Counted from the first letter of the stretch, positions 18,400-26,904 are shown. The stretch is 54,788 nt of DNA from an uncultured bacterium (GCA_937924755.1 CALEVZ010000005.1:86609-141396), one strand, 5' to 3'. Program-made: numbers and translations. The notes: generated by a model not told the origin, from the letters alone.

Positions 18400-19199
18400 G
18401 TGGAAAGAGGGGTGCGGTCGAGGCGGAAGATGGCCAGGGGCACCTCGTACACCAGCGGGTGATGCACCCCGTGGCCCCAGTACCCGTCCTCGCCGAAACA
18501 CTCGCCGTGGTCGGCGGTGAGGATCACCACCGTGTCGCCGGGCAGGGCCGCGAACAGCGCCGGCAAGTGACTGTCGAGAAACTCCGCCGCCGCCACCTGG
18601 CAGCGGAAGCCGCAGGTGGCGGCCCCCACCGGGCCGGAGGGCACCGGGGGCCAGCGCATGAGGCGGGCCAGCACCCGATCCCGGCACGGCTCCGCCTTTC
18701 CGGCAAAGCTGTAGGGCGCGTGGGTTTCGCCGAAGTTGATGAAACCGAAAAACTTCTCTGCACCTTGCAGGTTCTCGATGAGGAACGAGATCTGCCTTTG
18801 GGCGTCGGTGCCGGTGAACAGGAAGCGCTCGAATCCGAAGGTGAGGGAGTCCTGGCGGAACCAGTTGGCGGCTCCCGCGCCCACCGTGCGGTACCCTGCC
18901 TCTTTGAGCCCCTGCACCAGGTTCCAGGGCGAGGACACCTTGAGGAGGGCGTCCTTGGCCACCTGCCCTTCGCCCACCGCTGCAAGCCCAAGCAACTGCT
19001 TGCGAAACCGGTTGTAGTACGGCAGGTCCTCGGGCACGTGGGGGAGGATGCCGACGAAAAACGCCTGATGGGCGGGGTAGGTGAAGTTGGCCGGGGAGTG
19101 GGCACGCTCGACGCGGCAGTAGGAATCCAGAACCGGCGTGCGGGCCGCGCAGAGCACGTCGTAGCGGCAGCTGTCGTAAACGAGCAGGAGGACGTTCAT
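18396..19199 (-). CDS. Alkaline-phosphatase-superfamily enzyme (sulfatase-like, Thr nucleophile predicted)
   Basis: The product is 267 residues. NVLLLVYDSCRYDVL supplies the first metal aspartate (D9). GETH (H160), TADHGE (D230, H231) and WGHGVHH (H243) supply the others, the sulfatase/phosphodiesterase pattern. The true-sulfatase motif C/S-x-P-S-R is absent; its place is taken by NFTYPAHQ with Thr40. This is the arrangement of phosphodiesterases and phospho- or phosphoethanolamine-type transferases, so hydrolysis of a sulfate ester is unlikely. It is short and lacks a signal peptide. It overlaps both neighbours by four bases within the glycan operon, so a role in adding or trimming a phosphate-linked substituent is plausible but inferred. 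Confidence 0.75.
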   Translation of the reverse strand: MNVLLLVYDSCRYDVLCAARTPVLDSYCRVERAHSPANFTYPAHQAFFVGILPHVPEDLPYYNRFRKQLLGLAAVGEGQVAKDALLKVSSPWNLVQGLKEAGYRTVGAGAANWFRQDSLTFGFERFLFTGTDAQRQISFLIENLQGAEKFFGFINFGETHAPYSFAGKAEPCRDRVLARLMRWPPVPSGPVGAATCGFRCQVAAAEFLDSHLPALFAALPGDTVVILTADHGECFGEDGYWGHGVHHPLVYEVPLAIFRLDRTPLST

Positions 19200-19918
19200 G
19201 GGCGGCGGGTGTCTCCCTGCGCTGGCCGCCCTTCACCGGCGTGGGCGGGGCGGAAGCGGATCACGCTGCTGTGCCAGAGCGTCGTCAGGTCTTCCTCCAG
19301 CACCTCGAACCCCGCGGCGGTGACGGCGTGCCGCATCTGTTCCGGGGTGGTGGCGGCAAAGCCGGGGTTGTTTTGCGCCATGATCTTCGTCTGGTCGGCG
19401 TACTGGAGCACCGCCTGCCCCTGCGGGGCGAGGATGGTCGCCAGGTTGGCGAGGTACGCCGCGATGATCGGCAGCTCGAGGTGGACGAACGTTCCGAAGG
19501 AAAAGACGAAATCGACACTGGCCGCCGGGATGCCGGGAAAATCGTCGCCGTGGTTGAGGATGAAGACCACGTGGGTGGAGCGGCGAAAGCGCCGGCGCGC
19601 CTCGGCCAGCACCTCCGGCACGTAGTCCACCAGGTACAGCCGGCGGAAGGGCAACAGGTACGACGTCCACCGCCCCCCGCCGGGGCCGATCTCCACCGCC
19701 ACCCGCTCGGGGTGTACGTAGGGGAGCAGAAAGTGGTCACGGACCCACACCAGCGGCGGCACGGTTTCCGGATCCCCCCAGCGCATCCCGTACACCCCGG
19801 CGGCGGCCCACTCCCGCCGGAAGGCCCCCCAGGCCCGCCCCAGCCGCCGCCACCACGCCCGCTCCCGCTGGAAGCGGGCGAACATGTGGCGGTGCAACGG
19901 CGTGTCGCGCTCGGGCAT
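19196..19918 (-). CDS. SAM-dependent methyltransferase, first gene of the glycan operon
   Basis: The product is 240 residues. RVAVEIGPGGGRWTSYLLPF (about residues 71-90) is SAM motif I. LYLVDYVPEVLAEARRRF is motif II, and VDFVFSFGTFVHLELP is the post-I region typical of class I methyltransferases. An N-terminal extension rich in Arg and Trp precedes the domain. The gene overlaps the sulfatase-like gene by four bases and opens a five-gene minus-strand series. Its target is unknown; sugar O-methylation fits the company it keeps. Confidence 0.82.
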   Translation of the reverse strand: MPERDTPLHRHMFARFQRERAWWRRLGRAWGAFRREWAAAGVYGMRWGDPETVPPLVWVRDHFLLPYVHPERVAVEIGPGGGRWTSYLLPFRRLYLVDYVPEVLAEARRRFRRSTHVVFILNHGDDFPGIPAASVDFVFSFGTFVHLELPIIAAYLANLATILAPQGQAVLQYADQTKIMAQNNPGFAATTPEQMRHAVTAAGFEVLEEDLTTLWHSSVIRFRPAHAGEGRPAQGDTRRP

Positions 19919-19959
19919 GGCCGGTCATTGTGCCACATCCGCCCTCGCCGGCAGGGAAG

Positions 19960-19996
19960 GCGGCGGCGGGCCGCCCGGAAAGCGACCCGCCGCCGC
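19960..19996 (-). terminator. Strong GC hairpin downstream of the trypsin-like protease gene
   Basis: GCGGCGGCGGG (19960-19970) pairs perfectly with CCCGCCGCCGC (19986-19996), an 11-bp stem with a 15-base loop, 20 bases after the protease stop codon. There is no T tract, so it may stabilise the 3' end rather than terminate by itself. Confidence 0.45.
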
Positions 19997-20015
19997 GCCT
20001 TTCGGCCTTGCGGCC

Positions 20016-21329
20016 TCAGGGATTGTTGTTGGCGTGAGAGAGGCAAAGCGCAAAAACATCTTCGGAGTCGTTGGCGTCGCTGCCGCTGCTGGTGAACGGC
20101 GGCGACCCCATCTCCTGCCAGTAGGTGCCGCTGGAGGCCGAGGGCGGCGTGCCGCACCACGTCTTGCAGCGCTTGTGGCTGTTGACGCCGTTGATCCAGG
20201 GGCCGCCCACCCAGCCGGTGTAGTTGACGCCGTCGGTGTCGGCGTAGTTGTTGGCCGGGTTGGCGTGGCGGGTGCCCAGCCACCACGGGCCGCCGGAGCT
20301 GCCGCCGGTCATGTCGGAGCCGATGTACTTGGAGGAAAGGTTCGGACTGGTCTCGCCGTCGTTGCTCATGTTCACCGAATACCACTCGGTGGCCGCCACG
20401 GTGATGATGTGGTAGCCGGGGAACGGCGACCCGGCGGGGTAGCCCCACGCCAGCGTCGCGTCGGTACCGCCCCAGTTCCAGGCGCGCCCCAGCCACCCGG
20501 TGACGTTACCCAGCTTGTTGCTGTGCACCGTGCCGGTGGTCGCGGTGACGATGCAGGCGTAGTCGCGGTCGAAGTTCGCAGAATTGTGCCACTGGGAGCT
20601 GGTGACGATTGTCACCCCGGACCAGCATCCGCGGGACGGGTGGCTGCCGCCCGATCCCCCCGCCTTGTAGTACGACGGGCAGAACAGATGATTGGTGTGC
20701 CAGGTCGGCGTGCCGCCGATCAGGCTCGACACGCAGTGCCCGGCGGTGGCGATGGTGCTGCGGCCGATGGCGGTCGCCGAACAGACGAAGTTGCCCTGTC
20801 CTGGAACGGTGAAGAACAGCTTGCCGATGGTCGAGGTGGGCCAGGTCAGGTAGTTGCCGTACCAGGTCCAGCGCGCGAACTTGCCGTAGCCCGGGTAGTC
20901 GACGGGGTCGGCCGGGGGTGAGCCGAACGCCTCCGGCGCGGCGGCCTTCAGGCGGCCGTCGTGCTCCCTCCAGTACCAGTCGAACGCCGGATCCCCCGGG
21001 GTGATCTCGTACCGGGTCAGCGGATCGGGGGGCTCCAGGCCGCTTTTGGGGTCCCAACCCGGCGCGAACCCGGGGTTGCCGAGGGGCGGCTGCGGGGAAA
21101 AGGCCGCGCCCCTCAGCTCCTCGTGGTCAATCACTTCCGGCATGGGCATGGGCTTGGCCGCCGCCATGCGCTCCGCCGTCCAGTAGGCCAGCACGGCTTC
21201 GTGATTCTCGGCCGGCGAAGAAACGGGTCCCTTGTCCTCGTCAGCGAAGGCCGACGACGGCGGCGCCACGGCCGTCAAAGCCGCGAGCGCGCCACTTAAT
21301 AAGCACACGAGGAATGCTGCACTGCGCAT
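20016..21329 (-). CDS. Secreted trypsin-like serine endopeptidase
   Basis: The product is 437 residues. The ATG at 21329 is nine bases after AAGGAGG (21345-21339); the ATG at 21338 directly abuts that site and is unlikely. A signal peptide runs to about residue 30 (SSAFA-DED), followed by a propeptide-like region to about 150. The protease domain has TAGHCV (His198), NFDRDYA (Asp256) and TGGSSGGPW (Ser345), a complete triad. Paired cysteines suggest disulfides and an extracytoplasmic location. It resembles glutamyl-endopeptidase and V8-like trypsin-fold enzymes. Cleavage specificity cannot be judged. It is preceded by a well-formed promoter and is probably monocistronic. Confidence 0.88.
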   Translation of the reverse strand: MRSAAFLVCLLSGALAALTAVAPPSSAFADEDKGPVSSPAENHEAVLAYWTAERMAAAKPMPMPEVIDHEELRGAAFSPQPPLGNPGFAPGWDPKSGLEPPDPLTRYEITPGDPAFDWYWREHDGRLKAAAPEAFGSPPADPVDYPGYGKFARWTWYGNYLTWPTSTIGKLFFTVPGQGNFVCSATAIGRSTIATAGHCVSSLIGGTPTWHTNHLFCPSYYKAGGSGGSHPSRGCWSGVTIVTSSQWHNSANFDRDYACIVTATTGTVHSNKLGNVTGWLGRAWNWGGTDATLAWGYPAGSPFPGYHIITVAATEWYSVNMSNDGETSPNLSSKYIGSDMTGGSSGGPWWLGTRHANPANNYADTDGVNYTGWVGGPWINGVNSHKRCKTWCGTPPSASSGTYWQEMGSPPFTSSGSDANDSEDVFALCLSHANNNP

Positions 21330-21351
21330 TGGGTTCATCCTCCTTGGACTG

Positions 21352-21380
21352 AAAATATTCTGTTCGATCGCTGTTGTCAA
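21352..21380 (-). promoter_or_regulatory. Sigma70-type promoter of the trypsin-like protease gene
   Basis: On the minus strand TTGACA (21380-21375) and TATTTT (21357-21352) are spaced by 17 bases. The predicted transcription start near 21345 puts AAGGAGG at the very 5' end, giving a leader of only about 16 bases. The surrounding 150 bases are visibly more AT-rich than the rest of the window. Confidence 0.6.
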
Positions 21381-21512
21381 GACGGGGACTCAATTCCATT
21401 TGCAACGAGACTGCCATGTAGGTGGCAAAGATGCTGTCACGGGGCGCTGTTTCGACCGTGTTTTCCAGCGCTTTGTTCCAGTTGCGCAGCGAATGTGTCG
21501 ATTACTATCGCA

Positions 21513-23303
21513 TCAGTCCACCGTCAGGGTCTTGGAGAGGTTGCGGGGGTAGTCGGGGTCGAGACCCTTGGCGGTGGCCAGAGCGTAGGAGAACAGCTGA
21601 AAGGGAATGGCGCCGACGACGGCGTACTCCAGGTCGCTGGCGGCCGGTAAGGGAAGGAAATGCGAGGCCTCGGCCTGCAGCTGGGCGTGCGGCGCCGCCA
21701 CCACGACGGCCTGGCCGCCGCGGCAGGTCACTTCGGTGATGTGGTTGGTGAGCATGTCGGCGCCGGAGGGAGAGGCGGTGAAGAGCACCGGCGTGCCCGC
21801 CTCGACCATGGCCAGGGGGCCGTGCTTGAACTCGGAGGAGAACAGGCCCTCGCACGGCAGGCCGGTGACCTCCTTGCACTTGAGCGCTCCTTCCAGGGCG
21901 ATGCCGTGGCCGAGCCCGTAGCCCAGCAGGAAGAGGCGGTCGCAGCTGACGAAGCGCCGCGCCAGCTCGGTGACGGCGGCGGCGGTGGCGTCGATGGTGC
22001 GCTCGATCCAGCGCGGAGCGTCGGTGAGGTGGTGGACCGGCTGGCCGGCCAGCGCCCCGGCGATGGCCAACAGGGCGATCACCTGATTGGTGTAGGTCTT
22101 GGTGGCGGGCACCGAGATCTCCCAGCCGCAGGCCAGCGGCAGGTACACCTCGGTCTTGCGGGTGAGGGTGGAGCCCAGCACGTTGACCAGGCCCAGCGGG
22201 GTGACGCCGCGCTCACTGGCGAAGGCCACCGCGTTGAGGACGTCCTTGGTTTCTCCCGACTGCGAGACGTACAGCGCCACGTCGCCTTTGCGCAGCGCGC
22301 CGCCGTATTGCTCGATAAGCTGCTGCGGCAGCACCGGAAGGGCGAGGGTGCCGGCCAGGCGGGAGAAGAACGCAGAGCCGACCAGGCAGGCGTGGTACGA
22401 CGAGCCGGAGGCCACCAGGTACAGTCGCCCGCCGCGGCGCAGCCGCTCCACCAGGGCAGGGAGGTGCTCGGCGTGTTCGAGCAGGTGGATCAGCTCCCGC
22501 GCCGTCTTGGGCTGCTCGTGGATTTCCTTGAGCATGAAGTGGGCGAACCCTCCCTTTTCGGGAGCGCCCATCTCGTCGGCGACTTCGCGGGCCGGCCGCA
22601 CCACCTCGGCGCCGTCGGCCACCCGGTACAGCCGGACGCCGTGCGGCTCCAGCACCACCATCTCGCCGTCCTCCACCGGGATGACGCGGCGGGTCAGGGG
22701 GAGGATGGACGGCAGGTCGGAGGAGCAGCAGGTGAAGCCGTCGCCGATCCCCACCACCAGGCCGGAGCCCTTCTTGACCGCCACCAGCCGGTTGCTGGTG
22801 CGGTCGGTGACGACGAAGGCGAAGTCGCCGGCGAGGTCGCGGTAGGCGGCGCGCACCGCCGCGGGCAGGTCGGCGCCCCGCCGGTGGTAGCGCTCCACGG
22901 CGTGCACGCACGACTCGCCGTCGTTGGTGCCGCGCACGGTCATGCCCTCGGCGACGAACTGGCGGCGCAGCTCGGCGTTGTTTACCACGTTGCCGTTGTG
23001 GGCCCCCACCAGCTGCCCATCGGAGTCCAGGTGCGGCTGGGCGTTGGCCACCGAGGGTGCCCCGAACGTCGCCCAGCGCAGCTGGGCGATGCCCCGCAGG
23101 CCGGTCAGCTCGTCGAAGCGGTGGCGTGCGGCGACCTCGCTCACCTTGCCGACGTCCTTGCGCAGGTCGATGACGCCGGCGGCGGACACCGCCGCCGCTC
23201 CCACCGAATCGTAGCCGCGGTACGACAACCGCTGCGCCGCGCCCGTCAGCACCTCACCGAGAGGTCTTTCTTGATCAAAGACAATTCCGAAGATGCCGCA
23301 CAT
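21513..23303 (-). CDS. glmS: Glutamine-fructose-6-phosphate aminotransferase, divergent glutaminase domain
   Basis: The product is 596 residues. The ATG at 23303 follows GGAGGT and exposes Cys2, the N-terminal nucleophile of class II amidotransferases (MCGIFGIV), once Met is removed. RLSYRGYDSVG, AHNGNVVNN and GTNDGES complete a glutaminase domain to about residue 230. Two SIS domains follow (LVASGSSYHACLVG, VSQSGETKDVLNA, EFKHGPLAMVEAG), ending in PRNLSKTLTVD, close to the GlmS C-terminus. It should make glucosamine-6-phosphate for peptidoglycan and lipopolysaccharide. Odd points: GlmS normally has HTRWATHG and NAHPH, but here LRWATFG and NAQPH replace two glutamine-contacting histidines. 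The overall family is clear; a specificity change is possible. Confidence 0.85.
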   Translation of the reverse strand: MCGIFGIVFDQERPLGEVLTGAAQRLSYRGYDSVGAAAVSAAGVIDLRKDVGKVSEVAARHRFDELTGLRGIAQLRWATFGAPSVANAQPHLDSDGQLVGAHNGNVVNNAELRRQFVAEGMTVRGTNDGESCVHAVERYHRRGADLPAAVRAAYRDLAGDFAFVVTDRTSNRLVAVKKGSGLVVGIGDGFTCCSSDLPSILPLTRRVIPVEDGEMVVLEPHGVRLYRVADGAEVVRPAREVADEMGAPEKGGFAHFMLKEIHEQPKTARELIHLLEHAEHLPALVERLRRGGRLYLVASGSSYHACLVGSAFFSRLAGTLALPVLPQQLIEQYGGALRKGDVALYVSQSGETKDVLNAVAFASERGVTPLGLVNVLGSTLTRKTEVYLPLACGWEISVPATKTYTNQVIALLAIAGALAGQPVHHLTDAPRWIERTIDATAAAVTELARRFVSCDRLFLLGYGLGHGIALEGALKCKEVTGLPCEGLFSSEFKHGPLAMVEAGTPVLFTASPSGADMLTNHITEVTCRGGQAVVVAAPHAQLQAEASHFLPLPAASDLEYAVVGAIPFQLFSYALATAKGLDPDYPRNLSKTLTVD

Positions 23304-23387
23304 GGAAACCTCCGCCCGCCGGGAGGACGGGCGCGCCATTGTAACGGGGCGGGCGAGGAGTCTGCACACGACGGGGCGGGAGAGGGT

Positions 23388-23450
23388 CACGATCGCCGTG
23401 GCCGTGACCGTGCCGGCGTCCGTGAGCTCGGGGCGGTCCGGCCGCATCGA
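23388..23450 (+). repeat. Possible degenerate copy (D) of the GC palindromic repeat
   Basis: The stretch GTGACCGTGCCGGCGTCCGT followed by GAGCTCGGG resembles the flank and first arm of the three repeats further right, but the hairpin arms are imperfect. It lies in the divergent region between glmS and the S9 peptidase gene. Confidence 0.3.
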
Positions 23451-23500
23451 TGAACCGCCGAGGAACGTGTACCATTCATTCCGACGAGATGGAGGACCTC

Positions 23501-25552
23501 ATGGTGCTCGCCTTGCTTTTTGCCTCAACCGCTGCCCTGGCAACCACCACGGCGGTCGCCGAGACGCACCCCTTCTCGGTGCACGACATGCTGGCCATGG
23601 ACCGGATCTCGGATCCGCAGGTATCGCCCGACGGTACCCTGGTGGCCTTTACCGTGCGGGTTACCGACCTGGCCGCAAATCGGGGCCGAACTGATATCTA
23701 TTTGGCCTCCGTGGATGGTGGGTGGACACGCCGGCTGACCACCCACGAGGCCTCGGACTCCTCCCCGCGTTGGGCGCGCGATGGCAAGAGCGTGTACTTC
23801 CTTTCCACGCGCTCTGGATCGTCGCAGGTGTGGCGTATCCCGGTGGACGGCGGCGAGGCCGAACAGGTCACGCGCTTACCGCTGGATGTGGACGCGCTTA
23901 AGGTATCGCCGTCGGGAAGTCATCTGGTACTGGGCATGTCGGTCTTTCCTGGGGCGTCGCCGGAGGACACCAAGGCGCGGCTGGAGGCCAAGGAGAAGTC
24001 CAAGGCCACGGGGATGCTCTTTGACCGCCTCATGGTGCGCCACTGGGATACCTGGCTGGATGGCCGGCGAAATCACCTCTTCGCCTTTGACCTGGCCAAA
24101 GGTTCGGCAACGGACCTCATGCCGGCCATGGACGCCGACTGCCCCACTCGCCCCTTCGGCGGCAGTGAGGACTTCGACATCTCGCCCGACGGCCGTACGG
24201 TGGTGTTCTCGGCCAAGGACGTGGGCCGGGAAGAGGCCTGGTCCACCAATTACGATCTTTTCGCCGTGCCCATGGATGCCGCCTCACCGCCCAGGAAGCT
24301 GACCTCCCACAACCCCGCCTGGGATGCCGCGCCGCTTTTTTCGCCCGACGGCAAGACCCTGGCGTACCTCGCCATGCGTCGCGCCGCCTACGAGGCGGAT
24401 CGTTTCGACATCGTGCTGCGGGACTGGGCCAGCGGAACGGAAAAGAGGATGACCGTGCGCGCCAACGAGTCGCCCTCGGGGGACCGCTCCGCCGGTGAGC
24501 TGGCCTGGTCGGAGGATGGCAAGGAGTTGTACTGCACCGCCGATCACCTGGGGCAGAAGGCCATCTTCGCGGTGGACGTCGCCACTGGCAGAAGCCGCAT
24601 CCTGGTGGAGGATGGCACTTGCCTGGCCCCGCAGCCCGCCGCCGGGGGGCGCATCCTTTACGGGATGCATTCGTTGCTCGGCCCGACCGAGCTGTACACG
24701 CTTTCCACCGACTGTCGGCAGGGTTGCCGGGTCACCCGCCTCAATGACGCCAAGGTGGCTGCGGCGCGCTGGGGACGCCCCGAGCAGTTCACCTTCAAGG
24801 GAGCTGGTGGCGATACCGTGTACGGGTACATCGTGTATCCGGTGGACTTCGTCCCGACAAAGAAGTATCCGGTGGCATTCCTGATCCACGGCGGACCACA
24901 GGGGTCCTTCGGCAACGACTTCCACTACCGGTGGAATCCCCAGGCCTACGCCGGGGCGGGGTACGCCGCGGTGATGATCGACTTCCACGGCTCTACCGGG
25001 TACGGACAGGCGTTCACCGACTCCATCAACCAGGACTGGGGGGGCAAGCCCCTGGAGGACCTGCTCCTGGGGCTGGAGTTCGTTCTCAGGCGCTACCCGT
25101 TCCTGGATAGCACCCGGGTGGGCGCTCTGGGGGCGTCCTACGGGGGCTACATGATCAACTGGATCGCCGGCAAGGCCCCCGACCGCTTCAAGGCGCTGGT
25201 GTGCCACGACGGTAACCTGGATGAACGGATGGCCTACTTCGACACCGAGGAGTTGTGGTTCCCCGAGTGGGAGCGGGGGGGCACGCCCTGGGAGGTTCCC
25301 CAGAACTACGCCAAGCACAACCCCATCGAGCTGGTAAAAAACTGGAGGACCCCCATGCTGGTAATCCACGGGGTAAACGACTACCGGGTGGTGTACACGC
25401 AGGGGCTGTCCACCTTCACCGCTCTGCAGCGCCGGGGGATCCCCTCCAAGCTGCTCATTTTTCCCGACGAGAATCACTGGGTCTTGAAGCCGGCCAACTC
25501 CATCCAATGGCACGAGACGGTGCTCGGCTGGCTGGACCAGTGGTTGAAGTAG
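23501..25552 (+). CDS. Secreted S9 prolyl-oligopeptidase-family peptidase
   Basis: The product is 683 residues. The ATG at 23501 is five bases after GGAGG (23491-23495); it begins a signal peptide (MVLALLFASTAALATTTAVA). Residues about 25-420 are beta-propeller repeats with TolB-like motifs (VSPDGTLVAFTV, ISPDGRTVVFSA, FSPDGKTLAYLA). The alpha/beta hydrolase domain follows, with Ser546 (GASYGGYM), Asp627 (GVNDYRV) and His659 (DENHWVL). This is the acylaminoacyl-peptidase/dipeptidyl-peptidase type of S9 that removes dipeptides or acyl amino acids from oligopeptides. Exported, it would act in the periplasm or outside, feeding the peptide transporter downstream. Confidence 0.93.
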   Translation: MVLALLFASTAALATTTAVAETHPFSVHDMLAMDRISDPQVSPDGTLVAFTVRVTDLAANRGRTDIYLASVDGGWTRRLTTHEASDSSPRWARDGKSVYFLSTRSGSSQVWRIPVDGGEAEQVTRLPLDVDALKVSPSGSHLVLGMSVFPGASPEDTKARLEAKEKSKATGMLFDRLMVRHWDTWLDGRRNHLFAFDLAKGSATDLMPAMDADCPTRPFGGSEDFDISPDGRTVVFSAKDVGREEAWSTNYDLFAVPMDAASPPRKLTSHNPAWDAAPLFSPDGKTLAYLAMRRAAYEADRFDIVLRDWASGTEKRMTVRANESPSGDRSAGELAWSEDGKELYCTADHLGQKAIFAVDVATGRSRILVEDGTCLAPQPAAGGRILYGMHSLLGPTELYTLSTDCRQGCRVTRLNDAKVAAARWGRPEQFTFKGAGGDTVYGYIVYPVDFVPTKKYPVAFLIHGGPQGSFGNDFHYRWNPQAYAGAGYAAVMIDFHGSTGYGQAFTDSINQDWGGKPLEDLLLGLEFVLRRYPFLDSTRVGALGASYGGYMINWIAGKAPDRFKALVCHDGNLDERMAYFDTEELWFPEWERGGTPWEVPQNYAKHNPIELVKNWRTPMLVIHGVNDYRVVYTQGLSTFTALQRRGIPSKLLIFPDENHWVLKPANSIQWHETVLGWLDQWLK

Positions 25553-25685
25553 ACCTGTAGCGGTTCGCGGTTACCACCTGAGGTGGGCTGCGCGGGCGGC
25601 GGCCGGTGCCGGTGCGCTGCCTAGCCTTTCCGACTCCTCCTAAGACTGCGCCTCCAACGGCGAACGCCGAAGTTTCCGCTCTGCG

Positions 25686-25790
25686 TGCCCGTTCCCGTGT
25701 CCCTGGGAGCTCGGGCCTCCGGCCCGCTATCAGGGCCGGCGCGGCTTGCCCCCTGCGGATCGGTGCCCGTGTGGTTGTCCGTGCCCGGGA
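25686..25790 (+). repeat. GC palindromic repeat, copy A
   Basis: A GTGCCC/CGTGTCC flank leads into CGGGCC-TCC-GGCCCG (stem 25712-25717 with 25721-25726), and a GTGCCCGTGTGG tail follows about 45 bases later. The same order occurs at 50931 and 54476. It lies in the intergenic stretch after the S9 peptidase gene, which holds nothing else that I can recognise. Confidence 0.6.
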
Positions 25791-25819
25791 TGCGCTGGAC
25801 GGGGGCAGGGGCCCGCAAG

Positions 25820-26398
25820 TCAGGGGTTGCGCAAGAGGTCGATAACCCTCGCCACGCCAGGCGTGTTCTGGGCGACGCGCAGCACCATGGCCTTGGTGTC
25901 GGCGTCGGGCAATACCCCGCGCAGGGACACCCACCCTTCGGAGGCCTCCACCTCCACCTGCCGGGCGCGCAGTCCGAGGAGGCTGGCGAGACGCATCTTC
26001 ACCCGCGACTCGAGGGCGCTGTCGCTGACCTCTCGCTCGGCACGGGCGACGGTGGCGGCGACGGGGGTGTCGGGCGAGGCGGGGCGGGGGCGCACGTCGA
26101 TGTAGTTGGACACCCGGGTGATGCCCGGCACCCACAGGGCCACCTCCTTGGCCAGCTCGGCGACCGCTTTGCGGGGGGCGCTGCCGAGGAGAACGGCCCG
26201 GTTGCCGGTCACTTGCACGGTGATGTCCCGAGCTTCATCGGCGAAGTGCTCGGCGAGGGCGCCGCGGATGTCACTGGCCAGGGCCTCCTCGTGGGAGACG
26301 GGGGCGGCCGGTTGGGGTTGGGTCGTCTCCTGCGCCAGTGCAACCACCGAGGTCGTGCCGGTGAGTGCGATAACTAGGCAGAAAACAGTGGCTTTCAT
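25820..26398 (-). CDS. Exported protein with two BON domains
   Basis: The product is 192 residues. The ATG at 26398 follows AGGAGG. A signal peptide ends near residue 22 (VVALAQ-ETT). Two BON domains follow: about 40-105 (DIRGALAEHFADEARDITVQ through GITRVSNYIDV) and about 125-190 (SRVKMRLASLLGLRARQVEV through GVARVIDLL). BON domains bind phospholipid or peptidoglycan-associated surfaces; OsmY is the best known two-domain periplasmic member, linked to osmotic stress. It is followed on the minus strand by nothing close and is preceded by slyD, 26 bases away, so the two may be cotranscribed. Confidence 0.85.
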   Translation of the reverse strand: MKATVFCLVIALTGTTSVVALAQETTQPQPAAPVSHEEALASDIRGALAEHFADEARDITVQVTGNRAVLLGSAPRKAVAELAKEVALWVPGITRVSNYIDVRPRPASPDTPVAATVARAEREVSDSALESRVKMRLASLLGLRARQVEVEASEGWVSLRGVLPDADTKAMVLRVAQNTPGVARVIDLLRNP

Positions 26399-26424
26399 TG
26401 GCGCCTCCTGACGGGATGTCGGCC

Positions 26425-26904
26425 TCAGTGCCGGTGGCTGCCGTCGTGGATGTGGCCGTGGGCCAGTTCCTCCGGCGTGGCCGCCCGCACGTGGATTACC
26501 TCCACCTCGAAGTACAGATCCTTGCCGGCCAGGGGGTGGTTGCCGTCCAGCAGCACGGTGTCCCCCTCCACCTTGGCGATGGTGAAGACCATCGGTTCCT
26601 TGGTGCCCTGGGCCATCACCTGGGAGCCGACGACGAGGTCGGCATCCACCGGGAACTGGTCCCGCCGTACGGATACCGTGAGCTCCGGCCGCCGCTCGCC
26701 GTAGCCGTCGGCGGCGGGTACCACCAGGGTGGCGTGGGCGCCATCGGTGAGACCGGTGAGTTGGCGTTCCAGGGCGGGGAAGAGCTGGCCGTGCCCGTGG
26801 AGGTAGGCCACCGGCTCCCGTCCGCGGCTGGAGTCCAGCACCTCGCCCGAGGCGTCGGTGAGGGTGTAGTGGAAGGAGACAACAGTATCCGAAGCGATGA
26901 GCAT
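26425..26904 (-). CDS. slyD: FKBP-type peptidyl-prolyl isomerase, SlyD family
   Basis: The product is 159 residues. The ATG at 26904 follows GGGAGGA. DTVVSFHYTLTDASGEVLDS opens the FKBP domain, and FPALERQLTGL and GYGERRPELTVSV are family hallmarks. The insert-in-flap chaperone domain covers about residues 70-125, and VDGN-type sequence LLDGNHPLAGKDLYFEVEV closes the FKBP fold. The tail is His-rich (HGHIHDGSHRH), as in SlyD, which binds nickel in E. coli. It should catalyse prolyl isomerisation and act as a cytoplasmic folding helper. No hydrogenase or urease genes lie nearby to indicate a metal-delivery role here. Confidence 0.9.
   Translation of the reverse strand: MLIASDTVVSFHYTLTDASGEVLDSSRGREPVAYLHGHGQLFPALERQLTGLTDGAHATLVVPAADGYGERRPELTVSVRRDQFPVDADLVVGSQVMAQGTKEPMVFTIAKVEGDTVLLDGNHPLAGKDLYFEVEVIHVRAATPEELAHGHIHDGSHRH

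Noticed and set aside
18400-19236. N-terminal extension of the methyltransferase frame at 17704
   Set aside because: This stretch is the sulfatase-like gene read in another frame; the GTG at 18399 with its four-base overlap explains the real start.
21660-23453. 597-codon plus-strand frame opposite glmS
   Set aside because: GlmS motifs on the minus strand are unambiguous; the antisense product is low-complexity.
25553-25819. Possible tRNA or small RNA after the S9 peptidase gene
   Set aside because: No cloverleaf, anticodon loop or TTCGA-type T loop can be built; the interval is explained by palindromic repeat copy A.
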